Source: Intestinimonas timonensis (lineage in GTDB: Bacteria > Bacillota > Clostridia > Oscillospirales > Oscillospiraceae). Taken from it: a stretch of DNA of 64,000 nucleotides. This document shows, one piece after another, positions 34,097-43,632 of this stretch (position 1 is its first letter; every line of letters starts with the position of its first letter). The stretch lies in assembly GCF_900626145.1 (NCBI RefSeq), contig NZ_LR130816.1, positions 776,078 to 840,077 of the forward strand. The letters are read 5' to 3'. The notes under the pieces were generated by a model, which was not told where the DNA came from, searched no databases, and saw only the letters and a list, made by a program, of their open reading frames with translations. A program made the position numbers and the translations under genes.

Positions 34097-36220
34097 ATGG
34101 ACGGCAAGCAATTTCATTGGCGGGTCCACGGCGTTGTGGGCGTGCTTCTCATCTTCATTCTCCTCTTCGCCTGGGTCCTCTACGACCTCCAGTATGTCCA
34201 CGGCGCCGACTACCTGGCCCAGTCCCGGCGGAAGATCGCCAAGACCGAGACCGTGGAGGCTGCCCGGGGCGAGATCCTGGACCGCTACGGCCGGGTGCTG
34301 GTGACCAACCGGGAGAGCTACAACGTGAGCCTGGACACCTCCTTCATGAAAGACGTGAACACCACCCTCACCAAGCTCCTGGACATCTGCCGGACCGAGG
34401 GGGTCACCTGGGCCGACACCCTGCCCATCTCGTCGGAGGCCCCCTTTGTCTTTACCTTCGATACCGCCTCCTCCGGCGCCATCAGCAACCTCTACGCCCT
34501 GGCCGAGAGCCTGAAGTGGACGGACACCCTCCCCGACCGGGAGGAGGCCGACAGCATCCGCGCCGCCGCCCAGGAGGGCCAGGGGGTCAGCTACCCCAGC
34601 GCCGACGCCTTCCTGGACAAGCTGCGGACATACTATGAGATCGATCCCCTCCTGCCCGACAGCGAGCTTCGGGCCCTGGTGGGGGTGCGGTATGAGCTCT
34701 CCCTCCGCTCCCGGGAGATCACCTACACCTCCTATGTCTTCGCCCAGGACGTGGACATGCCCTTCATCGTCACGGTAAAGGAGGCCGATCTGCCCGGCGT
34801 CAACATCGACACCACCACCGTCCGGGAGTACAAGACCCCCTACGCCGCCCACCTGCTGGGCCGGGTGGGGCCGATCTACTCCGATGAGTGGAGCGTCTAT
34901 CAGGAGCTGGGCTATGACTACAACGCCATCGTGGGCAAGGAGGGCGTAGAGCTGGCCTTCGAGTCCTATCTCCACGGCACCCCCGGCAAACGGAACATTG
35001 AAACCAACGACCAGGGCAAGGTGGTCAGCGGGGACGACAACTGGGTGGTGGACCAGGCCACCGGCGAGGTGCTGGCCCCCGACCCCGGCGACAATGCGAT
35101 CCTTACCCTGGACATCAAGCTCCAGGAGGCGGTGGAGCGGGCCCTGGCCAGCGGCATTGAGGGCCTGAAGTCGGAGGACACCGAGGGCGGTGCCGCCGTG
35201 GTCATCGACGTCCGGGACGGCGGGGTGCTGGCCATGGCCTCCTACCCCACCTTCGACCTCACCACCTACACCCAGAACTACAACGCCCTCCTGACTGACC
35301 CCCTCAACCCCCTCCTGAACCGGGCCACCCGGCAGGTCTATCCCCCCGGCTCCACCTTTAAGATGGTCACCGCCATCGGCGCCCTGGAGGAGGGCATCAT
35401 TGAGCCGGACACCGAGATCCTGGACACCGGCCGCTACCTCTATTACGACGACTACCAGCCCCAGTGCTGGATCTACCGCGACAGCGGGGGCTGGCGCACC
35501 CACGAAGAGGAGAACGTCTCCGACGCCATCATGGATTCCTGCAACGTCTTCTTCTTCGACGCCGGCCGTCGGCTGGGCATCAGTCTGCTGGAGCAGTACG
35601 CCGCCGCCTTCGGCCTGGGGGAGTCCACCGGTATCGAGCTCTCCGAGGCCACCGGCTGGATGGACGGCCCCGAATACACCGAGAGCCACGGCCAGACCTG
35701 GTACGAGGGCAACACCCTCCCCGCCGCCATCGGCCAGGGCAACAGCCGCTTCACCCCCCTCCAGCTGGCCAACTACGTGGCCACCCTGGCCAACGGCGGC
35801 ACCCACTATTCCGCCCACCTCCTCAAGGAGGTCAAGTCCAACGACTACTCCCAGGTGGTAGAGCGGTACGAGCCCCAGGTCCTCAATCAGCTGGACATTG
35901 AGCCGGAAAACCTCGCCGCCGTCACCGAGGGCATGCTCCGGGTGACCACCGAGGGCTCCGCCAAAACCTACTTCGCCGACCTGGGGGTACAGGTGGCCGC
36001 CAAGACCGGCTCCGCCCAGGTGAGCAGCGAGACTGAGTCCAACGCCCTCTTCGTCTGCTTCGCCCCCTATGAGGACCCCGAGATCGCCCTGGCCATCGTG
36101 GTAGAAAAGGGCGGCTCCGGCTCCACTCTGGCCAACATCGCCGCCGAGATTTTGGAGTACTACTTCTCCGCCGGCAGCGGCATGGAGACCGTGACCCCGG
36201 AAAATACCCTCCTGCGATAA
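34097..36220 (+). CDS. mrdA: Penicillin-binding protein 2, elongation transpeptidase (707 aa)
   Basis: Class B PBP that cross-links lateral wall peptidoglycan. One N-terminal span (VVGVLLIFILLFAWVLYDLQ), a PBP dimer domain (ARGEILDRYGRVLVTNRESY) and the transpeptidase with S419 in PPGSTFKMV, SCN at 481-483 and KTGS near 636. About 50 residues of Asp/Ser-rich insertion in the N-terminal half (TCRTEGVTWADTLPIS region) are usual for Clostridia PBP2. AAGGAG precedes the ATG. It completes the mreCD-PBP2 elongasome set and is followed 20 bases later by the Mur-ligase fusion. Confidence 0.93.
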   Translation: MDGKQFHWRVHGVVGVLLIFILLFAWVLYDLQYVHGADYLAQSRRKIAKTETVEAARGEILDRYGRVLVTNRESYNVSLDTSFMKDVNTTLTKLLDICRTEGVTWADTLPISSEAPFVFTFDTASSGAISNLYALAESLKWTDTLPDREEADSIRAAAQEGQGVSYPSADAFLDKLRTYYEIDPLLPDSELRALVGVRYELSLRSREITYTSYVFAQDVDMPFIVTVKEADLPGVNIDTTTVREYKTPYAAHLLGRVGPIYSDEWSVYQELGYDYNAIVGKEGVELAFESYLHGTPGKRNIETNDQGKVVSGDDNWVVDQATGEVLAPDPGDNAILTLDIKLQEAVERALASGIEGLKSEDTEGGAAVVIDVRDGGVLAMASYPTFDLTTYTQNYNALLTDPLNPLLNRATRQVYPPGSTFKMVTAIGALEEGIIEPDTEILDTGRYLYYDDYQPQCWIYRDSGGWRTHEEENVSDAIMDSCNVFFFDAGRRLGISLLEQYAAAFGLGESTGIELSEATGWMDGPEYTESHGQTWYEGNTLPAAIGQGNSRFTPLQLANYVATLANGGTHYSAHLLKEVKSNDYSQVVERYEPQVLNQLDIEPENLAAVTEGMLRVTTEGSAKTYFADLGVQVAAKTGSAQVSSETESNALFVCFAPYEDPEIALAIVVEKGGSGSTLANIAAEILEYYFSAGSGMETVTPENTLLR

Positions 36221-36240
36221 TCTTTCATGAGGTGACACAC

Positions 36241-38622
36241 ATGGATCTTCCCATCCGCCCCCTGGGCGACTACTGGCAGCTCCTCCAGAAGGAGGGGCTT
36301 CTCACCGGCGGACAGGCCCTCTCGCCCGCCCTCCTCTCCACCCCCGTGGAGCTGGTCTCCTGCGACTCCCAGAACGTCCGGCCCGGTACCCTCTTCATCG
36401 TCAAGGGAGCCCACTTCAAAGGACAGTACCTCTCCGACGCCCTCCAGAAGGGTGCCTTCGTCTACCTCTCCGACCACGTCTGGCCCGAGGCCGGGGACGC
36501 CCCCTGCCTCCAGGTGACCGACGTGCGCCGGGCCATGGCCCTCCTGGCCGACTTCTACTACGACCATCCCAGCTCCAAGCTCCACGTGGTGGGCATTACC
36601 GGTACAAAGGGTAAAAGCTCCACCACATATTACCTCAAGTATATCTTTGACGAGTACCTGGCCGCCCGGAAGAAGCCGGAGAGCGGCGTCATCTCCTCCA
36701 TTGACACCTACGACGGCGTGGAGCGGTTCGAGTCCCACCTCACCACCCCGGAGCCGCTGGACCTCCAGCGCCACTTCGCCAATGCCGCCGGGAGCGGAGT
36801 GGAATACCTCACCATGGAGGTCTCCTCCCAGGCCCTGAAGTACGACCGCATGGACTGTGTGGCCCTCTCCGCCGCCGTCTTTCTCAACATCGGCTACGAC
36901 CACATTTCCCCCATCGAGCACCCCGACTTTGAGGACTACTTCGTCTCCAAGCTGAAGATCTTCCGCCACGCCCCCCTGGCCGTGGTCAACCTGGACACCG
37001 AGCGGGTGGAGGACGTGCTGAACGCCGCCGGGGAGGCCGGCGGGCGGCTCATCACCTTCTCCGAGCACGACCCCGCCGCCACGGTCTACGCCACCGACGT
37101 ACGCAAGCAGGGCCGGGACATCCTCTTCCGGGTGCGGACCCCCCGGTTCAGCCGGGAGTTCCGGCTCACCATGCCCGGCCTCTTCAACGTCCAGAACGCC
37201 CTGGCCGCCATCGCCGTGTGCGAGGGCCTGGGCATCCCCGAGCAGCACATCTACGTGGGCCTCATGAAGGCCCGGGTGCCCGGCCGCATGGAGGTCTACC
37301 AGAACGCCGACGGCCACATCACCGCCATCGTGGACTACGCCCACAACCGCCTGAGCTTTGAAAAGCTCTTCCTCTCCGTGAAGGAGGAGTACCCGGGCCA
37401 GCGGGTGGTCATCGTCTTCGGCTGCCCGGGCAAGAAGGCCCTGGACCGGCGGAAGGACCTCTCGGAGATCTCCGCCAAATACGCCGACAAGATCATCATC
37501 ACCGAGGAGGACCCCGGCGAGGAGGACGTGCTGGACATCTCCCGGGAAATGGCGGGGCACATCGAGGGCAAGTGCGACTACTCCATCGAGCCCGACCGGG
37601 GCGAGGCCATCCGCATGGCGGTGATGGAGGCCCAGACCCCCACCGTCATCCTCATCACCGGCAAGGGAGCCGAGACCCGCCAGAAGCGGGGCACCGCCTA
37701 TATCGACTGCATCTCCGACGTGGACTACACCAAGCAGTGGCTCCACGAGTACGACGTAGCCCACCACCTGGACGGCATGGAGAAGGTGCTGGGCCTGCTG
37801 GACACCCTGCCCCGCTTGGCCCGGAGCGCCGGAAAGACGGTGGTCCTCAAGTACGGCGGCTCCGCCCTGGGGGAGAACGGGGCGGTGGACTCCATCCTCC
37901 GGGACGTGGCCGCCCTCCAGATGGCCGGAGTCCGGGTGGTGCTGGTCCACGGCGGCGGCAAGACCATCTCCGGCTGGCTGGAGCGCCTGGGGGAGACCCC
38001 CCGGTTCCGGGACGGCTACCGGGTCACCGACGACACCGCCATGGCCGTGGCCGAGATGGTCCTCTCCGCCCAGATGAACAAGCAGGTGGTCATGGCCCTC
38101 CGGGGCCTGGGCGTGAAGGCCGCCGGCGTCTCCGGCAAGGACGGCGCCATCCTCACCGCCCGGCAGAAGGACCCCGAGCTGGGCCACGTGGGCGACATCA
38201 CCGCCGCCGACGGCGAGCTCATCCGCCTTCTCCTCTCCGGAGGCTATGTTCCCGTCATCTCCCCGGTTTGCGCGGGAGAAAATGGGGAAAGCTATAATTG
38301 CAACGCCGACGACGCCGCCTGCGCCGTGGCCGAGGCCCTGAAGGCGGACAAGCTGGTCTTCCTCACCGACGTGGACGGCATCCTCATGGACAGCCGCAAC
38401 GCCAAGACCGCCATCCCCTCCCTCACCGCCTCCGAGGCCCGTGAGCTGCTGGACAGCGGCCTCATCCAGGGCGGTATGGTGCCCAAGCTGAGAAGCTGCA
38501 TCCGCGCCCTGGAGAACGGGGTGACGGAGGTAGTGGTCCTGGACGGGCGCATCGACCACGTCATGCTCCTGGACGCCGTCTCCGGCCAGACCATGGGCAC
38601 CACCATCCGCCGGGATGGCTGA
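36241..38622 (+). CDS. MurE-type Mur ligase fused to acetylglutamate-kinase (ArgB) domain (793 aa)
   Basis: Residues 1-~515 are a Mur ligase: N-terminal UDP-MurNAc domain (SCDSQNVRPGTLFIVKGAHF), P-loop GITGTKGKSST (118-128), MEVSSQAL, FLNIGYDHISPIEHP, VDYAHNRLSFEKL and C-terminal IFGCPGKKALDRR. At the place of the meso-DAP motif DNPR the sequence reads EEDPGEED, so the added amino acid is not evident. Residues ~530-793 are an amino-acid kinase of ArgB type: VVLKYGGSALGENGAVD, VLVHGGGKTISGWLERLG, VSGKDGAILTA, NADDAACAVAEAL and FLTDVDGIL. A linker of about 20 residues (HLDGMEKVLGLLDTLPRLA) joins them without any frame change. ATG 36241 has GAGGTG upstream; the PBP2 gene lies directly before it. 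Confidence 0.88.
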   Translation: MDLPIRPLGDYWQLLQKEGLLTGGQALSPALLSTPVELVSCDSQNVRPGTLFIVKGAHFKGQYLSDALQKGAFVYLSDHVWPEAGDAPCLQVTDVRRAMALLADFYYDHPSSKLHVVGITGTKGKSSTTYYLKYIFDEYLAARKKPESGVISSIDTYDGVERFESHLTTPEPLDLQRHFANAAGSGVEYLTMEVSSQALKYDRMDCVALSAAVFLNIGYDHISPIEHPDFEDYFVSKLKIFRHAPLAVVNLDTERVEDVLNAAGEAGGRLITFSEHDPAATVYATDVRKQGRDILFRVRTPRFSREFRLTMPGLFNVQNALAAIAVCEGLGIPEQHIYVGLMKARVPGRMEVYQNADGHITAIVDYAHNRLSFEKLFLSVKEEYPGQRVVIVFGCPGKKALDRRKDLSEISAKYADKIIITEEDPGEEDVLDISREMAGHIEGKCDYSIEPDRGEAIRMAVMEAQTPTVILITGKGAETRQKRGTAYIDCISDVDYTKQWLHEYDVAHHLDGMEKVLGLLDTLPRLARSAGKTVVLKYGGSALGENGAVDSILRDVAALQMAGVRVVLVHGGGKTISGWLERLGETPRFRDGYRVTDDTAMAVAEMVLSAQMNKQVVMALRGLGVKAAGVSGKDGAILTARQKDPELGHVGDITAADGELIRLLLSGGYVPVISPVCAGENGESYNCNADDAACAVAEALKADKLVFLTDVDGILMDSRNAKTAIPSLTASEARELLDSGLIQGGMVPKLRSCIRALENGVTEVVVLDGRIDHVMLLDAVSGQTMGTTIRRDG

Positions 38623-38653
38623 GTTGGCTCAAATCCACTCGGGAGAGGTCAGC

Positions 38654-39916
38654 ATGGAAGAAGAACACTACGACATCGAAACCCTGCCCAACGGGGCCCG
38701 CATCGTCACGGAGGCCGTGCCCGCCGTCCGGTCGGTCTCCCTGGGGCTGTGGGTGGCCACCGGCTCCCGCCACGAGAAGGCGGGGGAGAGCGGCGCCGCC
38801 CACTTCATCGAGCACATGGTCTTTAAGGGCACGCAGCGCCGCTCCGCCCGGGAGCTGGCCCAGGAGATGGACGCCATCGGCGGCCAGGTCAACGCCTACA
38901 CCACCAAGGAGTGCACCTGCTTTTACGCCCGGTGCCTGGACGAGCACCTGCCCCGGGCCCTGGACCTCCTCTGCGACATGGTCTTTGACTCCAAATTCGA
39001 CCAGGCCGACGTGGACACCGAGCGGGGGGTCATCCTGGAGGAGATCGGCATGTACCAGGATAACCCGGAGGACCTGTGCTCCGAGCGGCTCATGGCCGCC
39101 GTCTACAAGGGGAGCCCCCTGGCCCGGCCCATCCTGGGCCGGAAGGCCACATTGGACAAGATGACGGGGGAGTGGCTGAAGCACTACCAGCGCACCCACT
39201 ACCGCCCCGGGTCCATCGTGTGCGCCATGGCGGGGAGCTTCACCCCCCTCATGGTGGACGCTCTGAAGGCCCGGCTCCTGCCTCTGGAGGCGGGGGAGAC
39301 ACCCACCGCCGTCCCCGCCGTCTACACCCCCGCCATCACCCTGAAGAAGAAGGCCACCGAGCAGAACCACCTGACCCTGGCCTTCCCCGGCCTGCCCTAC
39401 GGGGACGAGGACCGGTTCGTCCTCCAGCTTTTGTCCACCATGCTGGGCTCCGGCATGTCCTCCCGGCTGTGGCAGGAGGTGCGGGAGAAGCGGGGCCTCT
39501 GCTACTCCATCTACACCTACGGCGCCGGCCACGCCGAGACGGGCGTGTTTGCCATCTACACCGCTCTCAGCAAGGACACCGAGCGGGAGGCCCTGGAGAC
39601 CATCCTCCGGGTGGTGGCCGACTTCGCCGAGCACGGTCCCGCCCCCGAGGAGCTGGAACGGGCCCGGGAGCTCTCCAAGGCCAACGTCCTCATGGGTCTG
39701 GAGTCCACCCAGTCCCGGATGAGCGCCCTGGGCCGGGGACTTCTCCTCCAGGACCGCACCCTCACCACCCGGGAGGTCATCGACGCCTACAACGCCGTCA
39801 CCGCCGAGGACGTTCGGGCGCTGGCCCAGCGCCTTTTCCATCTCTCCCAGGCTTCCCTCTCCGTGGTGGGACGTCCCGCCGCCGAGGAGGAATACCGCAC
39901 TTTGTTGGGACAGTGA
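38654..39916 (+). CDS. M16-family zinc peptidase (420 aa)
   Basis: Insulinase-family (pitrilysin) peptidase of the YmxG/processing-peptidase type. The inverted zinc motif HFIEH is at residues 50-54, with the downstream glutamate in ERGVILEEI. The C-terminal inactive-domain signature REKRGLCYSIYTY follows. Length is normal for single-unit M16B. ATG 38654 is chosen because GGGAGAGG lies 6 bases before it; an upstream ATG at 38615 has no ribosome binding site. Substrate unknown. Last gene of the + strand wall block. Confidence 0.9.
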   Translation: MEEEHYDIETLPNGARIVTEAVPAVRSVSLGLWVATGSRHEKAGESGAAHFIEHMVFKGTQRRSARELAQEMDAIGGQVNAYTTKECTCFYARCLDEHLPRALDLLCDMVFDSKFDQADVDTERGVILEEIGMYQDNPEDLCSERLMAAVYKGSPLARPILGRKATLDKMTGEWLKHYQRTHYRPGSIVCAMAGSFTPLMVDALKARLLPLEAGETPTAVPAVYTPAITLKKKATEQNHLTLAFPGLPYGDEDRFVLQLLSTMLGSGMSSRLWQEVREKRGLCYSIYTYGAGHAETGVFAIYTALSKDTEREALETILRVVADFAEHGPAPEELERARELSKANVLMGLESTQSRMSALGRGLLLQDRTLTTREVIDAYNAVTAEDVRALAQRLFHLSQASLSVVGRPAAEEEYRTLLGQ

Positions 39917-39927
39917 CATCCACAAGT

Positions 39928-39962
39928 ATGTGAAAAAGCCCGCCTTACGGCGGGCTTTTTTC
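39928..39962. terminator. Bidirectional terminator behind the M16 gene
   Basis: AAAAAGCCCGCC and GGCGGGCTTTTTT with a TTAC loop, giving T-tracts on both strands. Confidence 0.88.
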
Positions 39963-39980
39963 TGTCCTTCGGAGAACCTC

Positions 39981-40028
39981 AAAAAACGCCATCGTGCCCC
40001 GGACGCGCGGCAGAGCGTCCGGGGCACG
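39981..40028 (-). terminator. Terminator of the CoA-transferase/GntP/MaoC operon
   Basis: CGTGCCCCGGACGC (39993-40006) and GCGTCCGGGGCACG (40015-40028) form a perfect 14-bp stem; on the - strand a run of six T follows after ATGGCG. Confidence 0.7.
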
Positions 40029-40075
40029 GTGGCTGTTGGTATGGAGGGGAACGATCCCAGAAAAAAGGGGGGAAC

Positions 40076-40486
40076 TCAGTGTTTGGGCGGCATGACGGTG
40101 GCCATGCCCTTGACGACCACATCGCCGTTCTGGTTGGTGCAGATGGTCTCCAGCTTGACGATGTTCTTCTCGGCCACGATCTCACTGACGGTGGCAGTGG
40201 CAGTGACGGTGTCGCCGATGTGGACGGGCTTGGTGAACTTGAGCTCCTGGCCCAGATAGATGGTACCGGGGCCGGGGAGCCGCATGCCCAGCACGGCCGA
40301 GATGAGGCCGGCAGAGAGGATACCGTGGGCGATTCGGCCGCCGAAGGGGGTCTGGCTGGCCGACACCTCGTCGGTATGGGCGGGGTTGAGGTCACCGGTG
40401 ATGCCGGCAAAGAGATAGACGTCGGACTCGCCGATGGTCTTCACGGTGCTGGCGGAATCACCGATCTTCATTTCCTGAATGGTCAT
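40076..40486 (-). CDS. MaoC-family (R)-specific enoyl-CoA hydratase (136 aa)
   Basis: Single hot-dog-fold hydratase of the PhaJ type, which interconverts (R)-3-hydroxyacyl-CoA and trans-2-enoyl-CoA. The hydratase-2 motif FAGITGDLNPAH gives catalytic D32 and H37. GGRIAHGILSAGLIS follows as in PhaJ. It is the third gene of an operon after a CoA-transferase and a GntP permease, which suggests it dehydrates the activated (R)-3-hydroxy acid. Confidence 0.9.
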   Translation of the reverse strand: MTIQEMKIGDSASTVKTIGESDVYLFAGITGDLNPAHTDEVSASQTPFGGRIAHGILSAGLISAVLGMRLPGPGTIYLGQELKFTKPVHIGDTVTATATVSEIVAEKNIVKLETICTNQNGDVVVKGMATVMPPKH

Positions 40487-40556
40487 GGTGTATGCTCCTT
40501 CCTATTTGACCTGCGCCGAAGCCGTGGATGGGGCTGGGCACAGCAAGCCGCGGAAT

Positions 40557-41897
40557 TTACATCCCGATGAAGCCCCAGATCAGGGCCAGCAGCAGGGAAC
40601 CCACCAGGGGGATGATGCAGGTGGTGATGCAGATGTCCATGTAGGACTCCTTGTGGGTGCAGTTGGACACCGCCAGCAGGGTGAGGACGGCGCCGTTGTG
40701 GGGCAGGGTGTCCAGACCGCCGGAGGAGATGGAGGCGATGCGGTGGAGGGCCTCCAGGATGGCGGTGTTGCCGGCGGCCAGCTCAGCGTACTTGGGGCCG
40801 AGGGCGGACAGGGCGATGGACATGCCGCCGGAGGCGGAGCCGGTGGCGCCGGCCAGCAGGTTGACGGCCACGGCCTCGGAGAAGAGGATGGAGCCGGGCA
40901 TGTTCAGGGCCAGATTGGTGAGGACGGCGAAGCCGGGAACAGCCTTGACCACAGAGCCGAAGCCCACGGCGCAGGCGGTATTCATGATGGCGCCCATGGA
41001 GCCGTTGGCACCGTCATTGATGGCGGGCAGCAGCACCTTGGCCTGGTTCAGGTTGAGCAGGCAGGCCACCAGGATGCCGCAGACCAGAGCGATAACGATG
41101 GCGTAGTTGGAGGCCAGCTCCACACCAGTGGCGTTCAGCAGCAGCTTGGGGAAGAGGTTGAGCATCAGGACCACAACGATGAGGGGGATGAGGCCGGTGA
41201 CCCAGTGCCAGGAGGGCAGGTTGCGGTCACTGAAGTCGGTCTCCTTGTGCTTGGGATCGGGCACAAAGTGGAGGCCCTTCTTGCGGCACTGAGCCGCACG
41301 CCACTCCAGATAGAGATAGGCGGGGACAAACATCACGATGCAGGCCACCACGGACAGCGCGGGAGCGGCCATAGCGGTGGTGCCGTAGTACTGGGTGGGG
41401 ATCATGTTCTGGATCTGGGGGGTGCCGGGGATGGCGGTCATGGTGATGCCGAAAGCGCCGGTGGCGATGGCGCCGGGCAGCAGGGTGCGGGGCAGATCAG
41501 CGGCGCGGTAGACAGCATAGCCCATGGGGTAGATCACGAAGACCACCACAAAGAGGGAAATGCCGCCATAGGTCATCAGCAGACAGGGGATAACCACGGC
41601 CAGGACGGCGAAGCGGGAACCGATCAGCTTCACCAGGGCGTTGGCCAGGCTGCGGGCGGAACCGGTGAGGTCCATGATCTTACCGTAGACGGCGCCCAGG
41701 AAGAAGGCGGGGAACCACTGGAACACATAGTCGGCCATGCCCTTCATGTAGTCACCGATGTAGGCGCCCAGGATGCTGTAGCCACCCAGGACGGCCACCA
41801 CCACGGCGCACACCGGGGCGACCCAGATGATGGAATAGCCCTTATAGGCCAGGAACATCAGGAGCACCAGGCCCAATACGATGCCCAACAAACTCAT
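40557..41897 (-). CDS. GntP-family permease (446 aa)
   Basis: An inner-membrane proton symporter of the GntP family (gluconate and other hydroxy acids). The protein has about 12 spans and starts MSLLGIVLGLVLLMFLAYKG; GSASGGMSIALSALGPKY and ISSGGLDTLPHNGAVLTLL are the family-typical re-entrant motifs. The substrate cannot be read from sequence, but flanking CoA-transferase and (R)-hydratase genes point to a short 3-hydroxy acid such as 3-hydroxybutyrate. Confidence 0.88.
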   Translation of the reverse strand: MSLLGIVLGLVLLMFLAYKGYSIIWVAPVCAVVVAVLGGYSILGAYIGDYMKGMADYVFQWFPAFFLGAVYGKIMDLTGSARSLANALVKLIGSRFAVLAVVIPCLLMTYGGISLFVVVFVIYPMGYAVYRAADLPRTLLPGAIATGAFGITMTAIPGTPQIQNMIPTQYYGTTAMAAPALSVVACIVMFVPAYLYLEWRAAQCRKKGLHFVPDPKHKETDFSDRNLPSWHWVTGLIPLIVVVLMLNLFPKLLLNATGVELASNYAIVIALVCGILVACLLNLNQAKVLLPAINDGANGSMGAIMNTACAVGFGSVVKAVPGFAVLTNLALNMPGSILFSEAVAVNLLAGATGSASGGMSIALSALGPKYAELAAGNTAILEALHRIASISSGGLDTLPHNGAVLTLLAVSNCTHKESYMDICITTCIIPLVGSLLLALIWGFIGM

Positions 41898-41959
41898 AAA
41901 TATACCTCCTCAACACATTTTCTCTCCCGGAGGAGCGGGGATCTCTCTCTTATCATCTC

Positions 41960-43510
41960 TCACTTGGAAAGGCCCATGGGTCCTTCCTGGAAAATACGGC
42001 TGTCCATGGTCTTCACGTCCCTGACGATGGGGGCGAAGTCCATCAGCTCCAGCACGTCCTTCTGCAGATCGACGCCGGGGGCGATCTCCTTGAGCTCCAC
42101 ACCCTCGGGGGTGAGCTCGAAGACCGCGCGCTCGGTGATGTAGAGCACCGGCTGGCCCTTCTCCACGGCGTACTCGCCGGAGAAGGTGACCTGCTCCACC
42201 TGCTTGAGGAACTTTTTGTCACGGCCCTCCTGCAGGATCTGCAGCTTACCGTCGGCCACACCGATCTTCAGACCGCCGGCGGTAAAGGTGCCGCAGTAGA
42301 CCACCTTTTTGGCGTTCTGGGTGATGTTGATGAAGCCGCCGCAGCCGGCGATCTTGGGCCCAAACTTGGAGACGTTGATGTTACCCTTCTCATCGGCCTG
42401 CGCCAGGCCCAGGAAGGCCACATCCAGACCGCCGCCGTCATAGAAGTCAAACTGATAGGGCTGGTCCAGGATACAGTCAGGGTTGATGGTGACACCGAAG
42501 TCCTTGCCGCCGGCGGGGATGCCGCCGATGGTGCCGGCCTCGGTGGTGAGCACCATGCCCTCCAGGCCCTCCTCGGCCGCCACCGCCGCCACGCCCTCGG
42601 GCATGCCGATGCCCAGGTTGGTCACGGCGTTGGGCACCAGCTCCATGGCCGCCCGGCGGGCCACGATCTTCCGCTGGTCCAGCTTCAGTGGCCTCACCGA
42701 GCTCATGGGCACACGGATCTCGCCGCAGTAGGAGGGGTTGTAGCCGGTGCCGAAGGTCTGCATGTGGTTCTCCGGCGCGGCCACCACGATGGCGTCCACA
42801 TAGATGCCGGGGAGCCGTACCAGCCGGGTGTCCAGCGCGCCGTACTCCACCACGTCCTCCACCTGAACAATGACCTTGCCGCCGGAGTTCTTGGCGGCCT
42901 GAGCGATGGCCAGGGTCTCGGCGCTGACGCCCTCACGCTGGAAGGTGCAGTTGCCGTTGGTGTCGGCGTAGGTGGCCCGGATCACGGCCACGTCGATGGG
43001 CAGGGCCTTATACAGCAGACGGGTCTCGCCGCCGATATCGATGCGCTCCACCAGAGGTCCGGCCTCCCGGGCCTTGTCGTTGAGCATACCGCCCTCCAGC
43101 TCCGGGTCCACAAAGGTCTTCATGCCCACGTGGGTGATAAGGCCCGGCTTACCGGCGGCAATGTCGCGGAAGAGCTGGGAGATCACGCCCTGGGGATAGT
43201 TGTAGGCCGCAAGTTTGTTCTCCAGTGCCAGCTTCTGCAGCCGGGGAACCAGGCCCCAGTGCCCGCCGATGACCCGGCTGAGCAGGCCCTCCTCGCCCAG
43301 GTGGTTGAGGCCACGCTGGTCGGAGTCGCCCTGGCCGGCGGCATAGATGGCGGTGAGTCCCTTGGGAGAACCGGTGCTCAGATAGAGCTCCTGGATGGTC
43401 TTATTGACCTCTTCCGGCACCATAGCGCCCACAAAGCCGCCGAAGGCGACGGTGGCTCCGTCATGGATGTAGGCCTGGACGGCCTCCTGTGCTGACATGA
43501 CCTTGGGCAT
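41960..43510 (-). CDS. Acyl-CoA:acetate (PCT/YdiF-type) CoA-transferase (516 aa)
   Basis: Both halves of a family I CoA-transferase are in one chain. The N-terminal part has SAQEAVQAYIHDGATVAFGGFVGAMVP and YAAGQGD. The C-terminal part has LGIGMPEGVAAVAAEEG and LTTEAGTIGGIPAGG with the catalytic glutamate near residue 324, then GGGLDVAFLGLAQAD. This is the layout of propionate CoA-transferase and YdiF, which use acetyl-CoA or propionyl-CoA to activate short hydroxy and fatty acids. ATG 43510 has GGAAAGGAAG upstream. First gene of a three-gene operon divergent from a LysR gene. Confidence 0.9.
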   Translation of the reverse strand: MPKVMSAQEAVQAYIHDGATVAFGGFVGAMVPEEVNKTIQELYLSTGSPKGLTAIYAAGQGDSDQRGLNHLGEEGLLSRVIGGHWGLVPRLQKLALENKLAAYNYPQGVISQLFRDIAAGKPGLITHVGMKTFVDPELEGGMLNDKAREAGPLVERIDIGGETRLLYKALPIDVAVIRATYADTNGNCTFQREGVSAETLAIAQAAKNSGGKVIVQVEDVVEYGALDTRLVRLPGIYVDAIVVAAPENHMQTFGTGYNPSYCGEIRVPMSSVRPLKLDQRKIVARRAAMELVPNAVTNLGIGMPEGVAAVAAEEGLEGMVLTTEAGTIGGIPAGGKDFGVTINPDCILDQPYQFDFYDGGGLDVAFLGLAQADEKGNINVSKFGPKIAGCGGFINITQNAKKVVYCGTFTAGGLKIGVADGKLQILQEGRDKKFLKQVEQVTFSGEYAVEKGQPVLYITERAVFELTPEGVELKEIAPGVDLQKDVLELMDFAPIVRDVKTMDSRIFQEGPMGLSK

Positions 43511-43632
43511 GGAACACCACTTCCTTTCCTGACTTGCGATTGTGTTTTTTGTCCCGCGCCGTTCGGGGGCAGACGAAAACAGTTTTGGGAAAAATGGCTG
43601 TTGGACGCCTGCAAGCCACTCGGCGTAGCCAA

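Noticed and set aside
34097-36220. Possible resistance-type PBP2
   Set aside because: The active-site motifs are standard and the gene sits in the normal mreCD neighbourhood.
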